A stretch of DNA of 64,000 bases from Candidatus Altimarinota bacterium (GTDB taxonomy: Bacteria > Cyanobacteriota > Cyanobacteriia > Cyanobacteriales > Microcystaceae), in assembly GCA_012031035.1 (NCBI GenBank), contig JAAUUT010000016.1:1-64000 (forward strand), given 5' to 3'. Below are positions 35,482-44,286 of this stretch, in pieces. Position 1 is the stretch's first letter, and each line of letters opens with the position of its first letter. The notes beneath the pieces are model-generated. The model did no database searches. It was not told the DNA's origin and was given only the letters and a program-made list of their open reading frames with translations. The position numbers were made by a program, and so were the translations under genes.

Positions 35482-36333
35482 ATGTCTACTTCACTAAATT
35501 TAAAATCTGAATCGCGTTGTTTTGGCGGTACTGTAGGCTACTATAGCCATGAATCAAAAAGCTGCAATAGCGAGATGCGCTTTGCCGTTTATGTTCCGCC
35601 GCAGGCACAATCTAAACCCGTTCCCGTACTGTATTATTTATCGGGTTTAACTTGTACCGAAGACAACTTTACGGTTAAAGCTGGGGCACAACGCTACGCC
35701 GCAGAATATGGAATGATGTTAGTTGCTCCCGATACCAGTCCTCGCAACACGGGAACGCCTGGAGAAGATGAGACATGGGATTTAGGGACTGGGGCGGGTT
35801 TTTATGTCAATGCGACTGCCGAACCCTGGAAAAAGCATTATCAAATGTATAGTTATGTCGCAGACGAACTTCCTAACTTAATCGAGCAAAATTTTCCCAT
35901 TTTGACCAACAAACAGGGCATTTTCGGTCATTCGATGGGAGGACACGGGGCGCTTGTTTGTGCGTTGAGAAATCCCGAACAATATCTATCGGTTTCTGCG
36001 ATTGCTCCCATTTGTGCGCCGATGCAATGTCAGTGGGGAGAAAAAGCGTTTACTGCTTATTTAGGAGGTAATCGCACTAACTGGTACGACTACGATGCTA
36101 GCGAGTTAGTCAAAAAAATGCCGTTTAAACGTCCGATTTTAATCGATCAAGGAACGGCCGATCCATTTTATCAACAAAAACAATTATTACCAGAAGTGTT
36201 CGAGGAAGCTTGCCAACAAGTCGAACAACCATTAATTTTAAGATGGCAAGAAGGATACGACCACAGTTATTTTGCGATCGCGAGTTTTATAGAAGATCAC
36301 ATTCGCCATCATGCCACCTTTTTAGGCGAGTAA
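35482..36333 (+). CDS. S-formylglutathione hydrolase (esterase D family)
   Basis: 283 residues, alpha/beta hydrolase. The nucleophile is Ser in GIFGHSMGGHGALVCAL; the acid is Asp in DQGTADPFY; the base is His in EGYDHSYFAIASF. The YYLSGLTCTEDNF and DTSPRNTGTPGEDETWDLG segments are diagnostic for FrmB/FghA. It hydrolyses S-formylglutathione in formaldehyde detoxification. A glutathione-dependent formaldehyde dehydrogenase is not adjacent. Start ATG at 35482, nine bases after the SpeD-like stop. Confidence 0.92.
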   Translation: MSTSLNLKSESRCFGGTVGYYSHESKSCNSEMRFAVYVPPQAQSKPVPVLYYLSGLTCTEDNFTVKAGAQRYAAEYGMMLVAPDTSPRNTGTPGEDETWDLGTGAGFYVNATAEPWKKHYQMYSYVADELPNLIEQNFPILTNKQGIFGHSMGGHGALVCALRNPEQYLSVSAIAPICAPMQCQWGEKAFTAYLGGNRTNWYDYDASELVKKMPFKRPILIDQGTADPFYQQKQLLPEVFEEACQQVEQPLILRWQEGYDHSYFAIASFIEDHIRHHATFLGE

Positions 36334-36415
36334 ATTAAAGATTAGAATTACTGTAAGGTTTAAACTAGATAAAAGGACGATCGCCTTTTAACATTATTAT
36401 TAAAATTTATTAATT

Positions 36416-37720
36416 ATGGTTGCTACTCCAGTAGAATTTTTGTTGATTGAAATTGCTCGAAAAACGCGCACCTCGGCCCATCAATTAGCGATACTCTCGA
36501 CCGAAGAACGCGATCGCGCTATTGAAGCTATTGCTCAAGCTTTAGAAGCAGCAAGTTCAGAGATTATTGCTGCTAATGAAGCTGACTGTCAAGCAGCACA
36601 AAATGACGGAATTTCAAGCGCTTTATTAGCAAGATTAAAATTAGGCGAGACGAAACTAAAAGCAACGATTGATGGGGTAAGAGATGTTAAAAAATTAGCC
36701 GATCCTATCGGTCACATTCAAATTCATCGAGAGTTGGATGAAGGTTTAATTCTTAAGCGAATTGCTTGTCCTTTAGGCGTATTAGGTATTATTTTTGAGG
36801 CGCGTCCCGAAGCATTGATTCAAATAACTAGCTTGGCAATTAAATCGGGAAATGGAGTCATTTTAAAAGGTGGAAAAGAAGCGACTCGTTCTTGTCAAAT
36901 ATTGGTTAAAGTTATTAAACAAGCTTTAGAAACAACTAAAGTTAATCCTGATGCCGTTCAATTACTAACAACAAGAGAAGAAATCCGCTCGCTATTAGAT
37001 TTAGATAAATATGTCGATCTAATTATTCCCAGAGGCTCTAATGAATTCGTTCGCTACGTCCAAGAAAATACTCGCATTCCCGTCTTAGGACACGCTGATG
37101 GAATTTGTCATTTATATATCGATAAAGCCGCCAACATCGACAAAGCAATCGAAATTACAGTAGATTCCAAAATTCAATATCCTGCTGCTTGTAATGCCAT
37201 TGAAACTTTACTAGTTCACCGAGAGATTGCCTCTCAATTTTTACCAAAAGTTGCAGAAGCATTGAAAAGTAAAAAAGTAGAATTAAGAGGAGATGAAAAA
37301 ACTTGCGAATTTATCGATGTCGCTGCTGCAACCGAAGAAGATTGGAAGACAGAATATAGCGATTTTATTTTATCGATTAAAGTAGTAGATTCCATGGAAA
37401 CTGCGATAGGGCATATTAATAAGTATGGTTCAAAACATACCGATGCGATCGCGACTGAAGACGATCTAGCTGCTAAAACATTTCTAAATCAAGTCGATTC
37501 TGCTGGCGTTTTTCATAACTGTTCGACTCGTTTTTCCGATGGTTTTCGCTACGGTTTTGGTGCAGAAGTTGGTATTAGCACCCAAAAAATGCCCCCTAGA
37601 GGACCAGTTGGTTTAGAAGGACTTGTTACTTACAAATATCAAGTTGTAGGAAATGGTCATATTGTGGCGACTTATACGGGAGAAAAAGCAAAATCTTTTA
37701 CTCATCGGAATTTAATTTAA
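36416..37720 (+). CDS. proA: Gamma-glutamyl phosphate reductase
   Basis: 434 residues, aldehyde dehydrogenase superfamily. Signatures are [57 protein letters not shown] and the catalytic Cys region [14 protein letters not shown]. It makes glutamate-5-semialdehyde in proline synthesis. Normal length. Start ATG at 36416 after a short AT-rich gap. Confidence 0.95.
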   Translation: MVATPVEFLLIEIARKTRTSAHQLAILSTEERDRAIEAIAQALEAASSEIIAANEADCQAAQNDGISSALLARLKLGETKLKATIDGVRDVKKLADPIGHIQIHRELDEGLILKRIACPLGVLGIIFEARPEALIQITSLAIKSGNGVILKGGKEATRSCQILVKVIKQALETTKVNPDAVQLLTTREEIRSLLDLDKYVDLIIPRGSNEFVRYVQENTRIPVLGHADGICHLYIDKAANIDKAIEITVDSKIQYPAACNAIETLLVHREIASQFLPKVAEALKSKKVELRGDEKTCEFIDVAAATEEDWKTEYSDFILSIKVVDSMETAIGHINKYGSKHTDAIATEDDLAAKTFLNQVDSAGVFHNCSTRFSDGFRYGFGAEVGISTQKMPPRGPVGLEGLVTYKYQVVGNGHIVATYTGEKAKSFTHRNLI

Positions 37721-37757
37721 GCATTGGGAGTGAAAGCGATCGCGTCGGACAATTATT

Positions 37758-37832
37758 ATGGCAAAATGGACGCTGACAGAATATCACTGCGCGATCGACC
37801 CACGCATTCTCGAAAAAAAGTTTACACCTTAA
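37758..37832 (+). pseudogene. Uma2-family nuclease, N-terminal fragment
   Basis: A 24-codon frame reads MAKWTLTEYHCAIDPRILEK and then stops after KFTP. This matches the start of Uma2-family proteins (WTLEEYHRLIEAGIxxE). Nothing of the remaining ~160 residues follows. It is a fragment of the kind also seen at 1711-1852, where only a C-terminus remains. Confidence 0.45.
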
Positions 37833-37868
37833 CACCTAACTTTTTTCTCATCTCATTATTTTTGAACT

Positions 37869-39311
37869 TTAAACTTTTTTAGTCAACTTTGCACTCAACT
37901 CCCATTTAATTCGATTGAGAATCGAAGTTTCATCGAGAGAATCGAGAATGCTTTTAACTACCGCTTTTGGCCCATCTGGCCCCCAGGATGCGCCATTAGC
38001 TAAATAAGTTTTCGTCACCTGTCCTATAGCGTAACAAGCAACTCCTGCAACGCCAGCTTGGGTAATTGCCACCGATACGTAAGGTGCTAGCGATACGCCT
38101 CCTGTGGCGGGGACAGATAAACCCAGCAACCCTTTGAGAGAACTTAATCCTAAAGAGGCTAGAAACTCGCTAGCGCTGATTCCTCCCATACTTAGCCCGA
38201 TCTTTTGTAATAAACCGATCGCGCCTTGTTGGGTCATAGAGATGCCATAGAGACGAGATAGCGTTAGAATCATTGCTACGTCGATTGTCGCACCCGTTAA
38301 AAGATCGAGGACAGTAACGGGGTTAAGCGCGATCGCAACAGCTTTTGTCATGACCGCTTTCTGGATTAATTTATTCGCTGCTTCCTCGCGAATCTCCATT
38401 TTACGCCGGACTACTCGTTCGTTTACCTCGTCGGCGTACAGCATCGTATTGAGGGCCACTAGGGATTTTCCCTCGCGGTGCAAGATTTCTAAGATTTTCA
38501 ATTTCAACTCTTCTATCTGAGGCTTTCCGCGACGGCGCTGCATCTTCAACTTGCCATTTTTGTCGCGTACTGCTTCTGCTACCAAGGGAGAAGCCGCCAC
38601 CATGACGATTTCGTCAGGAGAAAGTAGCTGTTTTACCCGTTCGTCGCGAATTTTATAGTAAATTGCCATGCGATCGGCTTCGGGATATTGATCTATCTTA
38701 TTGAAGATTAATATCATCGGCTTTCCCACTTCTCGCAACTGAGAAAGCGCCTCGTATTCTACCTTGGTAATATCGCTAGAAACGACAAATAAAATTAAAT
38801 CTACCTGTCTGGCAATCCGACGCGCCATGGCTTCGCGGGTTTCTCCATTGACTTCATCGAGTCCCGGCGTATCGATAAGCTGAATTTGAGAATTTCCCAA
38901 TCCCGGTAAGGAAAGGCGCTGTATCTCAGAAAGATTGTCGCCGAGGGTTTCTTGGGTCAGCAACCAATCAGCGCTTTCTATAGCGCGAGTGACCCCGTGT
39001 AAAGGCCCAGCTTGAAAGATATTTTGCCCTAAAAGTGCGTTAAGAACTGAGGATTTCCCTCGTCCTACGATACCGAAAGCCGCAATCTGAACGACAGATT
39101 GGTCTAACTTTTCAAGCATATCGGCGAGGCGATCGAGATCTAATTCTAGCCCCGTTTTTTCTTGTGGCGTTAGATCGATTTTGTTAACGATATCTCGCAA
39201 AGAACTTTGAGCTTGCTTATAATTGAGTTCTTCCTGAATTGCTTCAAAGCTATGCAGGGCAGTATCTATATCTTCAGAATTCCAATTTATGTCAAAAGGA
39301 GGAGTAGACAT
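37869..39311 (-). CDS. GTPase with DUF697-type C-terminal membrane region
   Basis: 480 residues. G1 is GIVGRGKSSVLNALLG, G3 is IDTPGLDEVNGE and G4 is ILIFNKIDQ. The C-terminal ~170 residues are hydrophobic (VDVAMILTLSRLYGISM, then Gly/Ser-rich helices), as in DUF697/YcjF-related proteins. These dynamin- or Era-like GTPases of cyanobacteria and plastids have no agreed function. The G1 motif GxxGRGKSS is slightly unusual. It converges on proA. Confidence 0.8.
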   Translation of the reverse strand: MSTPPFDINWNSEDIDTALHSFEAIQEELNYKQAQSSLRDIVNKIDLTPQEKTGLELDLDRLADMLEKLDQSVVQIAAFGIVGRGKSSVLNALLGQNIFQAGPLHGVTRAIESADWLLTQETLGDNLSEIQRLSLPGLGNSQIQLIDTPGLDEVNGETREAMARRIARQVDLILFVVSSDITKVEYEALSQLREVGKPMILIFNKIDQYPEADRMAIYYKIRDERVKQLLSPDEIVMVAASPLVAEAVRDKNGKLKMQRRRGKPQIEELKLKILEILHREGKSLVALNTMLYADEVNERVVRRKMEIREEAANKLIQKAVMTKAVAIALNPVTVLDLLTGATIDVAMILTLSRLYGISMTQQGAIGLLQKIGLSMGGISASEFLASLGLSSLKGLLGLSVPATGGVSLAPYVSVAITQAGVAGVACYAIGQVTKTYLANGASWGPDGPKAVVKSILDSLDETSILNRIKWELSAKLTKKV

Positions 39312-39389
39312 CAGTTATTAGCGAACTGACAATAGATAAATTGATTTGTTATCTCGATCTTTTAAAGCAGTCAACGCAGTTAAATACCC

Positions 39390-39653
39390 GTGAGTTCTAA
39401 ATATTTACCCGAAACCATCGCTTACGTTCGCATTACCAAGCAGTCCTGGCAGTTGGGAAAAATTGAAGGAGAAGTTAAGGCGGCTGCTTATGAGTGGCAG
39501 TTTCAGTGGCATTTTCGACAAGGACAGCTATTGGTTCAACCTTCTTTGGGACGCGCATTGATTTTTGAGCCTCTAGGACGGTTTTTAGAACGCTGTGACT
39601 ATCAATTAGAACCTGGTGGAGATTACCAGTTTACAGTGCGTGCCGATCTATAG
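39390..39653 (+). CDS. DUF3146 protein
   Basis: 87 residues from a GTG at 39390. AYVRITKQSWQLGKIEGEVK, EWQFQWHFRQGQL and FLERCDYQLEPGGDYQFTVR match the cyanobacterial DUF3146 family almost throughout. Function unknown. Divergent from the GTPase gene. Confidence 0.85.
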   Translation: MSSKYLPETIAYVRITKQSWQLGKIEGEVKAAAYEWQFQWHFRQGQLLVQPSLGRALIFEPLGRFLERCDYQLEPGGDYQFTVRADL

Positions 39654-39764
39654 TTTATCTAATATTTAAGCCAGAAGACACGTAATTTATCGCGCTGAGC
39701 AATGATGTAAACGACGTGAGAATTTTGAGTCAGAAAACTAATTTACTAATTCCTCAAATAATGA

Positions 39765-39804
39765 AAAAAGGCCCAGGATAATCTATTGGCTTATCCTGGG
39801 AAAT
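39765..39804 (-). terminator. Intrinsic terminator of the site-2 protease gene
   Basis: A perfect 10-bp stem CCCAGGATAA/TTATCCTGGG (39772-39781 and 39791-39800) with a 9-base loop. On the minus strand it is followed by CCTTTTTT, a good U-tract. In the plus direction it is followed by AAATTTTT, so it may also serve the DUF3146 gene. Confidence 0.85.
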
Positions 39805-39826
39805 TTTTAACAAAACTAATGACTGA

Positions 39827-40948
39827 TTAAGCAGCTTTTGCTTGTGCTTGTTGTTGTAGGAAATTAATCACTGATGCTTTTTCTAACAATCCGATGACAA
39901 TCCCATTTTCACCGACTACAGTTAGCTGTTGTACATTTTTCTGCTCTAGTAGCTTCACCACTTCCAAAAGAGATTGCTTGGCTGGAATTGTTTCTGTCTT
40001 TTCTGATGATTGAATGACTTCGCTTACTTTAATTTCTGTCCAATTAGAAGTTGGAATTTTCTTGAGTTCATCTACTGCGATCGTTCCTAACAATTGTCCA
40101 AATTCATTAGTGACTAAAAACTGAGTCCATTTGTTTTGTCCGATAATATAATCATTAACAAATTCTCGCAGCGTTAATTGGTCGGAGACAATCGGACTGT
40201 TGGGAATAACGGCATCTTGAGCGGTATATTGACTCAAGGTTTCATTGACTCTTGCCGATTGAGCAGAGAACCCAGCATTTTGTAATAGGAAGAAACCAAT
40301 TAATAGCGTCCAAAAACTACCAAACTGACTGATTCCTAAGATAGATAATCCACCGATAATTATCGCTAGCCAACCAAAGAATTGACCGACTCGACTAGCA
40401 AAAATAATTCCTTTGTTGGGATTGCCTGTAATCTTCCAAACCAAAGCTTTAAGGATATTTCCGCCATCCAATGGCAAGCCAGGAATTAGGTTAAATAATC
40501 CTAAGATGAGATTGATAGATGCTAGTAAATAAATAACGGCTTCTAGGGGGGGTGACAGGGTTAAACTATTGCCAAGAATCGTAAATAAACCAAACAGAAA
40601 TAAGCTAACTAATGGTCCTGCGATCGCAACGGAAAATGCTTGTAAAGGGGTGTCAGATTCTTTCTCTAAAGATGCCAATCCACCAAAGAGAAATAAAGAG
40701 ATAGATTTGACTTTAATTCCTTGCGCGATCGCAACAAAACTATGTCCTAATTCGTGAGCGACTACTGAAGCAAATAATAACAGTGCGGCAACAAATCCTA
40801 AAATCCAAGGCATTATTCCTGTGAGTTGAGGAAACAAAGCAAGTTGTCCTCCATAACTCAAAGTGACTAATCCTAAGACGAAAAACCAAGAGGGATTCAC
40901 ATAAAAAGGAATCCCAAATAAATTGCCGACACGAATATTGCCGTTCAT
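39827..40948 (-). CDS. Site-2 (M50) metalloprotease with CBS domains
   Basis: About 373 residues. I chose the ATG at 40948 (AGAGG about seven bases upstream; NGNIRVGNLFGIPFYVNPSW is the family start) over an earlier frame start at 41002. It has about six transmembrane helices, the zinc motif VAHELGHSFVA, and the second motif PGLPLDGGNIL, typical of S2P/SpoIVFB. Residues ~245-370 contain a CBS pair (TLREFVNDYII; QSLLEVVKLLEQKNVQQLTV). It would cleave within membrane segments, often of anti-sigma factors. The partner is unknown. Confidence 0.9.
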   Translation of the reverse strand: MNGNIRVGNLFGIPFYVNPSWFFVLGLVTLSYGGQLALFPQLTGIMPWILGFVAALLLFASVVAHELGHSFVAIAQGIKVKSISLFLFGGLASLEKESDTPLQAFSVAIAGPLVSLFLFGLFTILGNSLTLSPPLEAVIYLLASINLILGLFNLIPGLPLDGGNILKALVWKITGNPNKGIIFASRVGQFFGWLAIIIGGLSILGISQFGSFWTLLIGFFLLQNAGFSAQSARVNETLSQYTAQDAVIPNSPIVSDQLTLREFVNDYIIGQNKWTQFLVTNEFGQLLGTIAVDELKKIPTSNWTEIKVSEVIQSSEKTETIPAKQSLLEVVKLLEQKNVQQLTVVGENGIVIGLLEKASVINFLQQQAQAKAA

Positions 40949-41489
40949 GAGATAACCTCTAGAAATTCTGAATTTTGAATTCATTAATTGGCGTATATCC
41001 AAATTGTAACGAAAGGTTAAAAATACTTGACTTAAGTAATAACCGTCCTAAAAGTTCGGTTAACTGAATTGGGTTATTTTCAAAATACTATTAAATCTTC
41101 GCGATCGCCTCTAGCTTTCTGCCTATATAATAAAGGCAACCCCAGGTTAACTCGCAGGGTTCATCGCCAATTTTGCGATCGCGGAATAATCGCTCATCTT
41201 CTCCTACGCGGCGGCGCTTGCTATAGTTGATCCGTAATTAATAAGATAGTAGATGACCTTTCTAAATATCTATTAAAAGCTATAGAGAACCTCTAAAATC
41301 TTAGAGATATTGATGCGGCTAAATTTCCAGAACTTGTTTGATATCGATTTAGCCGTGAAGTTATCGAGCGTTTGAACATGGCTGAAGCTGAGGCTGAAAG
41401 GTTGCAATTAAGTAAAAAGCCGCTAGCAGATAAGATTGATATAACTACAATGAAAGTATAAGTATAGACCGAGCAAGCGATCGCGAAAT
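40949..41489. other. Long intergenic region with a decayed coding segment
   Basis: About 540 bases between the S2P and TM2 genes. The left half is low-complexity with HIP1 sites and no frame. The right part (41307-41461) keeps a protein-like frame and is listed separately. Confidence 0.45.
41307..41461 (+). pseudogene. Decayed coding segment of unknown family
   Basis: One plus-strand frame reads DIDAAKFPELV, stop (TGA), YRFSREVIERLNMAEAEAER then LQLSKKPLADKIDITTMKV, stop. The amphipathic composition looks coding, interrupted by one in-frame TGA. No family is recognised; it is probably the tail of a lost gene. Confidence 0.25.
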
Positions 41490-42002
41490 ATGTATCCTTC
41501 ACGACCAGAAATTAATGTTGGACTTGCCTATCTTTTATGGGGATTAGGTTGTTTTGGTATTTGTGGAATTCACCGTTTTTACTTAGGAAAACCAGTAAGC
41601 GGGTTAATTTGGTTATTTACGTTTGGCTTATTTGGATTTGGTCAGTTTATTGATTTATTTTTGATTCCTGGTTTGTCACAGGAAAGAAATCGTTATTTGT
41701 GGGAAAGATCGCGAACCGATAGTTTGTTAAATACGGCAGCGATGGGACAACAAACAATCCCGACTGATGTTACTATGACTGATATTCCTAAACGCATCGA
41801 GGGAAATCCCGATCCCATGCTAAAGCTACTCAAAGCAGCCGCAGCAAATAACAACATTCTTTCTGTCGGTCAAGCAATGATAGCAACAGAATTATCTCAT
41901 GACGAGATTGAAAGCTTACTTAAAAAAGCCTTACGTCAAGGAATTGCACACGTTGATAACGATCCAAAATCGGGAGGCGTTCGTTATTATTTTGACCTTT
42001 AA
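41490..42002 (+). CDS. TM2-domain protein, short paralogue
   Basis: 170 residues. A TM2 domain near the N-terminus (LAYLLWGLGCFGICGIHRFY, GQFIDLFLIPGL) is followed by a C-terminal domain (LLKAAAANNNILSVGQAMIA, NDPKSGGVRYYFDL). Both are clearly homologous to the 318-residue protein at 14361-15317, which has an extra N-terminal helical region. Function unknown. Confidence 0.75.
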   Translation: MYPSRPEINVGLAYLLWGLGCFGICGIHRFYLGKPVSGLIWLFTFGLFGFGQFIDLFLIPGLSQERNRYLWERSRTDSLLNTAAMGQQTIPTDVTMTDIPKRIEGNPDPMLKLLKAAAANNNILSVGQAMIATELSHDEIESLLKKALRQGIAHVDNDPKSGGVRYYFDL

Positions 42003-42027
42003 AATTTAGATTTAAAAATTATTTTCT

Positions 42028-42288
42028 TTATTTACGCAATTTTGCTGCTAAAAAATAGAGCAAAAAGATGCTTGATTGAACTCCAAATAAGACAAAATAG
42101 TTTTGCAAAACTCCGCTGAAATTATATGTTGATTTTAGGGAAATTAAGAAAGCCCCGAACATAGCGTAAGGAAGTAGACGCAACCAAGTACGATGTAAAT
42201 TTGGAGAAAGTTTTTGAGGTTTAAAAAGATTCATTTTTATAATCTTTGACAAAAACCAGAGTAGGAGTAGATTGAGTGCGGAAATCAA
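42028..42288 (-). CDS. Small two-helix membrane protein
   Basis: Up to 86 residues, or about 68 if it starts at the internal Met (NLFKPQKLSPNLHRTWLRLL). It has two hydrophobic helices (LLPYAMFGAFLISL and YFVLFGVQSSIFLLYFLA) and a Lys/Arg C-terminus. No family is recognised. It converges on the TM2 gene. Confidence 0.45.
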   Translation of the reverse strand: MISALNLLLLWFLSKIIKMNLFKPQKLSPNLHRTWLRLLPYAMFGAFLISLKSTYNFSGVLQNYFVLFGVQSSIFLLYFLAAKLRK

Positions 42289-42321
42289 TGCGACTCAATC
42301 TACCATTTGTCCCAAACAATA

Positions 42322-42711
42322 TTAATCATTTAGGACAGAAGCGCTCAGATGCGCTTCTTGCCACAGTTTACAGAGGAAAAATTCAATGCGATCGCTCATC
42401 AGCGTCACGAATATTCCCTCTTCGCTATCGGATTCTGCTCCGAGCCAAGTTCCTTGTAAAATCACTTCTACGTACTCGCCATCGCAGAAAGAGAGTTCGA
42501 GGCTATCGCCATTTTCTGTGCGAGCCAGTTTTTCCAAATCGCTCAGGAAAGGCATATCGGCGGGGAGCAAAAAAGAAGCCGTGCTGGGTTCTAAATAAAA
42601 ACCCGTCCCAGATCGCAGTGCGAGAATCATTCTGGCACTTACCCACTCTTCGAGGGATTGTGCCAAATGCTCTAGTAGAAAGCCATTTTCAGTATAAGTA
42701 AGTTTTAGCAT
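42322..42711 (-). CDS. Conserved cyanobacterial protein (alr0857 type)
   Basis: 129 residues: MLKLTYTENGFLLEHLAQSL, EEWVSARMILALRSGTGFYL and EPSTASFLLPADMPFL are strongly patterned and match what I recall as the alr0857 family of cyanobacteria. A soluble, acidic protein. It follows the HNH gene by about 20 bases in the same direction, so they may be co-transcribed. Function unknown. Confidence 0.65.
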   Translation of the reverse strand: MLKLTYTENGFLLEHLAQSLEEWVSARMILALRSGTGFYLEPSTASFLLPADMPFLSDLEKLARTENGDSLELSFCDGEYVEVILQGTWLGAESDSEEGIFVTLMSDRIEFFLCKLWQEAHLSASVLND

Positions 42712-42734
42712 CAGTTTGAGTTTCTCAACAATGG

Positions 42735-43301
42735 CTAATTGATTGTTTCAAATTCAGAACCGAGATTTGAATGGTCTGAATTTAGGGTTTGTTCGCGCCA
42801 AAACTTTTCGGCGAACGCGATCGCGGGGTGAGTAGGCGCTTTTGGGGTTGTTTTCAACACCATTCCGGCTTCTGGGGGAGTGCGATCGCCCTTACGGGAG
42901 TTACACGGCTCGCAAGCAATAACTACATTGTCCCAAGTATGTTTTCCGCCTTTCGAGCGAGGAATTACGTGGTCGAGCGTTAATTTCTTGCTACTTCCGC
43001 AGTATTGACATTGATATTTGTCTCTTCGGAGAACTTCCCGTCGATTGACTGGAGGAACTTTCCAAATTCGCTCCGTACTATTGATTTTGAGACGAATATG
43101 AGCGGGGACTTCCAAAATTAGGTTTGGGGAGCGAACGTGAAAAATCGTCTCGCTAGTCATTTCCATCGGTTCGGCTTTATCCGTCACCAACAAACAAATT
43201 GCCCGTCGAATATTAATCCGACTGATGGGAAGATAGTTTTTAGAGAAAACGACGACGGATTGATTTAGGATTTCAGTTACAGTAGTCACGGCTGATACCA
43301 T
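42735..43301 (-). CDS. HNH endonuclease family protein
   Basis: About 188 residues from the internal ATG at 43301 (VSAVTTVTEILNQSVVVFSK); the longer frame to 43412 runs across a terminator hairpin and is unlikely. The HNH domain has zinc-type Cys pairs (YQCQYCG and CEPCNSRKG), the DH motif (LTLDHVIPRSKGG) and the N of DNVVIAC. This is the common free-standing cyanobacterial HNH protein with an N-terminal VVVFSKNYLPISRINIRRAI segment. Its DNA target and role are unknown. Confidence 0.85.
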   Translation of the reverse strand: MVSAVTTVTEILNQSVVVFSKNYLPISRINIRRAICLLVTDKAEPMEMTSETIFHVRSPNLILEVPAHIRLKINSTERIWKVPPVNRREVLRRDKYQCQYCGSSKKLTLDHVIPRSKGGKHTWDNVVIACEPCNSRKGDRTPPEAGMVLKTTPKAPTHPAIAFAEKFWREQTLNSDHSNLGSEFETIN

Positions 43302-43318
43302 TATGGATTTTTGGCTTA

Positions 43319-43356
43319 TGAAAAACCCCCGCTTCTGTTGGCGAGAGGCGGGGGTT
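43319..43356 (-). terminator. Intrinsic terminator between two minus-strand genes
   Basis: A 9-bp GC-rich stem AACCCCCGC (43324-43332) with GCGGGGGTT (43348-43356) and a 15-base loop. On the minus strand the stem runs into TTTTTCAT. It ends the transcript of the 94-residue gene and lies just upstream of the HNH start. Confidence 0.85.
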
Positions 43357-43381
43357 AGCAATCTGTTATGGTTTTCTAACT

Positions 43382-43666
43382 TTACTTGGGTACAGTAATC
43401 GCTTGTATGCACCCCCCGCGTTTTCTATCTAGTTGTTCTCCGACACCGCTAAGGTTATCGCCATCTGTGCGGCGATAATCTCGGTTGTTATTCATTTTGG
43501 CTTTAAATCGTACTGTATGACCAACACCATTATTTTTCCCTATTAATAAAAATTCCTCCACGTTTGCCGCAAATTGCCAGTTATGGGGGCGACTGGCGGC
43601 AAAAATGGAGGTTGAGTGGGAAATCAGGAACATTATTGAATTTTTTACTCGTGCCAAAAGGGACAT
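43382..43666 (-). CDS. Small hypothetical protein, terminator-bounded
   Basis: Up to 94 residues, or 83 if the start is the ATG at 43633. The C-terminal two thirds look like a folded beta domain (NWQFAANVEEFLLIGKNN, GVGHTVRFKAK, NRDYRRTDGDNLSGVGEQLD). A strong terminator follows about 26 bases after the stop, supporting a real transcription unit. It is divergent from the ribbon-helix-helix gene, with only ~50 bases between them. I do not recognise the family. Confidence 0.5.
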   Translation of the reverse strand: MSLLARVKNSIMFLISHSTSIFAASRPHNWQFAANVEEFLLIGKNNGVGHTVRFKAKMNNNRDYRRTDGDNLSGVGEQLDRKRGGCIQAITVPK

Positions 43667-43716
43667 TTTAATACTACACTTGTATTACTGAAATGTCTAC
43701 TATTTGGAGAAAAAAA

Positions 43717-44055
43717 ATGATGCGAACGCTAACTCGTACATCTACAACTGAAATGGAAGTTACCAGTATTCGTCTGGAGAGATCCCTAAAAGATAGACTC
43801 AAAGATCTGTCTGGCAACCAAGGCTATCAAGCACTAATCAGAGATATTCTCTGGAATTACGTACAACAAAAGTCAGGAGATTATCGACCGCAGTTTTCAA
43901 GAGCCGATATTCGCGCTACGATAGAAGCCACCGCAAGAAAAGATGAAAGCTGCGTCCTAACGGGCAAGGCGATTCGAGAGAACGAGCCGATGTTACTTGG
44001 GTTGACGATTCATGGAGACTTTGTGCCTTTGAGTTTAGAAAGTTTAGCAGTATAG
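43717..44055 (+). CDS. Ribbon-helix-helix DNA-binding-like protein
   Basis: About 112 residues from the ATG at 43717; the GGAG at 43703-43706 lies about ten bases upstream, which rules out the frame start at 43693. The MEVTSIRLERSLKDRLKDLS stretch is a beta-strand plus helix of the ribbon-helix-helix (CopG/Arc) type, followed by GYQALIRDILWNYV. The C-terminal half (CVLTGKAIRENEPMLLGLTI) may bind a ligand or partner. Probably a transcription regulator; an AATAC-N7-GTATT inverted repeat just upstream (about 43671-43687) could be its operator. Confidence 0.6.
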   Translation: MMRTLTRTSTTEMEVTSIRLERSLKDRLKDLSGNQGYQALIRDILWNYVQQKSGDYRPQFSRADIRATIEATARKDESCVLTGKAIRENEPMLLGLTIHGDFVPLSLESLAV

Positions 44056-44064
44056 CAATACAAA

Positions 44065-44107
44065 GCTGGAGATTGGCAACTAAAAAAAGCGATAACCAAT
44101 CTCCAGC
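44065..44107. repeat. 12-bp perfect inverted repeat after the RHH gene
   Basis: GCTGGAGATTGG (44065-44076) pairs with CCAATCTCCAGC (44096-44107) around a 19-base A-rich loop. There is no U-tract after it in the plus direction. It may act as a 3' stabilising hairpin or weak terminator. Confidence 0.6.
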
Positions 44108-44153
44108 GATCGCGTAACATTATTATGTCACAATAGTTAAATTAGTACCTTCT

Positions 44154-44226
44154 GGGAGAGTAGCTCAATGGATAGAGCTACCGCCTTCTAAGCGGTCGGT
44201 TGTGGGTTCGAGTCCCGCCTCTCCTG
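44154..44226 (+). tRNA. tRNA-Arg (anticodon UCU)
   Basis: A 73-base cloverleaf. The acceptor arm is GGGAGAG with CTCTCCT (one G-U), the D arm is GCTC/GAGC, the anticodon arm is ACCGC/GCGGT with loop CTTCTAA (anticodon TCT at 44187-44189), and the T arm is GTGGG/CCCGC with TTCGAGT. It reads AGA codons. CCA is not encoded. Confidence 0.97.
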
Positions 44227-44286
44227 TTCGATTTCAAGCCTTTCCGATCGGGGGCATAACCAGAAATAACTATAAATGCTTACCTA

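Noticed and set aside
42276-42701. 141-residue plus-strand frame
   Set aside because: It is antisense to a conserved minus-strand gene (42322-42711) and has Arg/Lys-rich composition typical of a shadow frame.
43302-43412. Longer start of the HNH protein
   Set aside because: The extra 37 codons cross the terminator hairpin at 43324-43356 and are not family-like.
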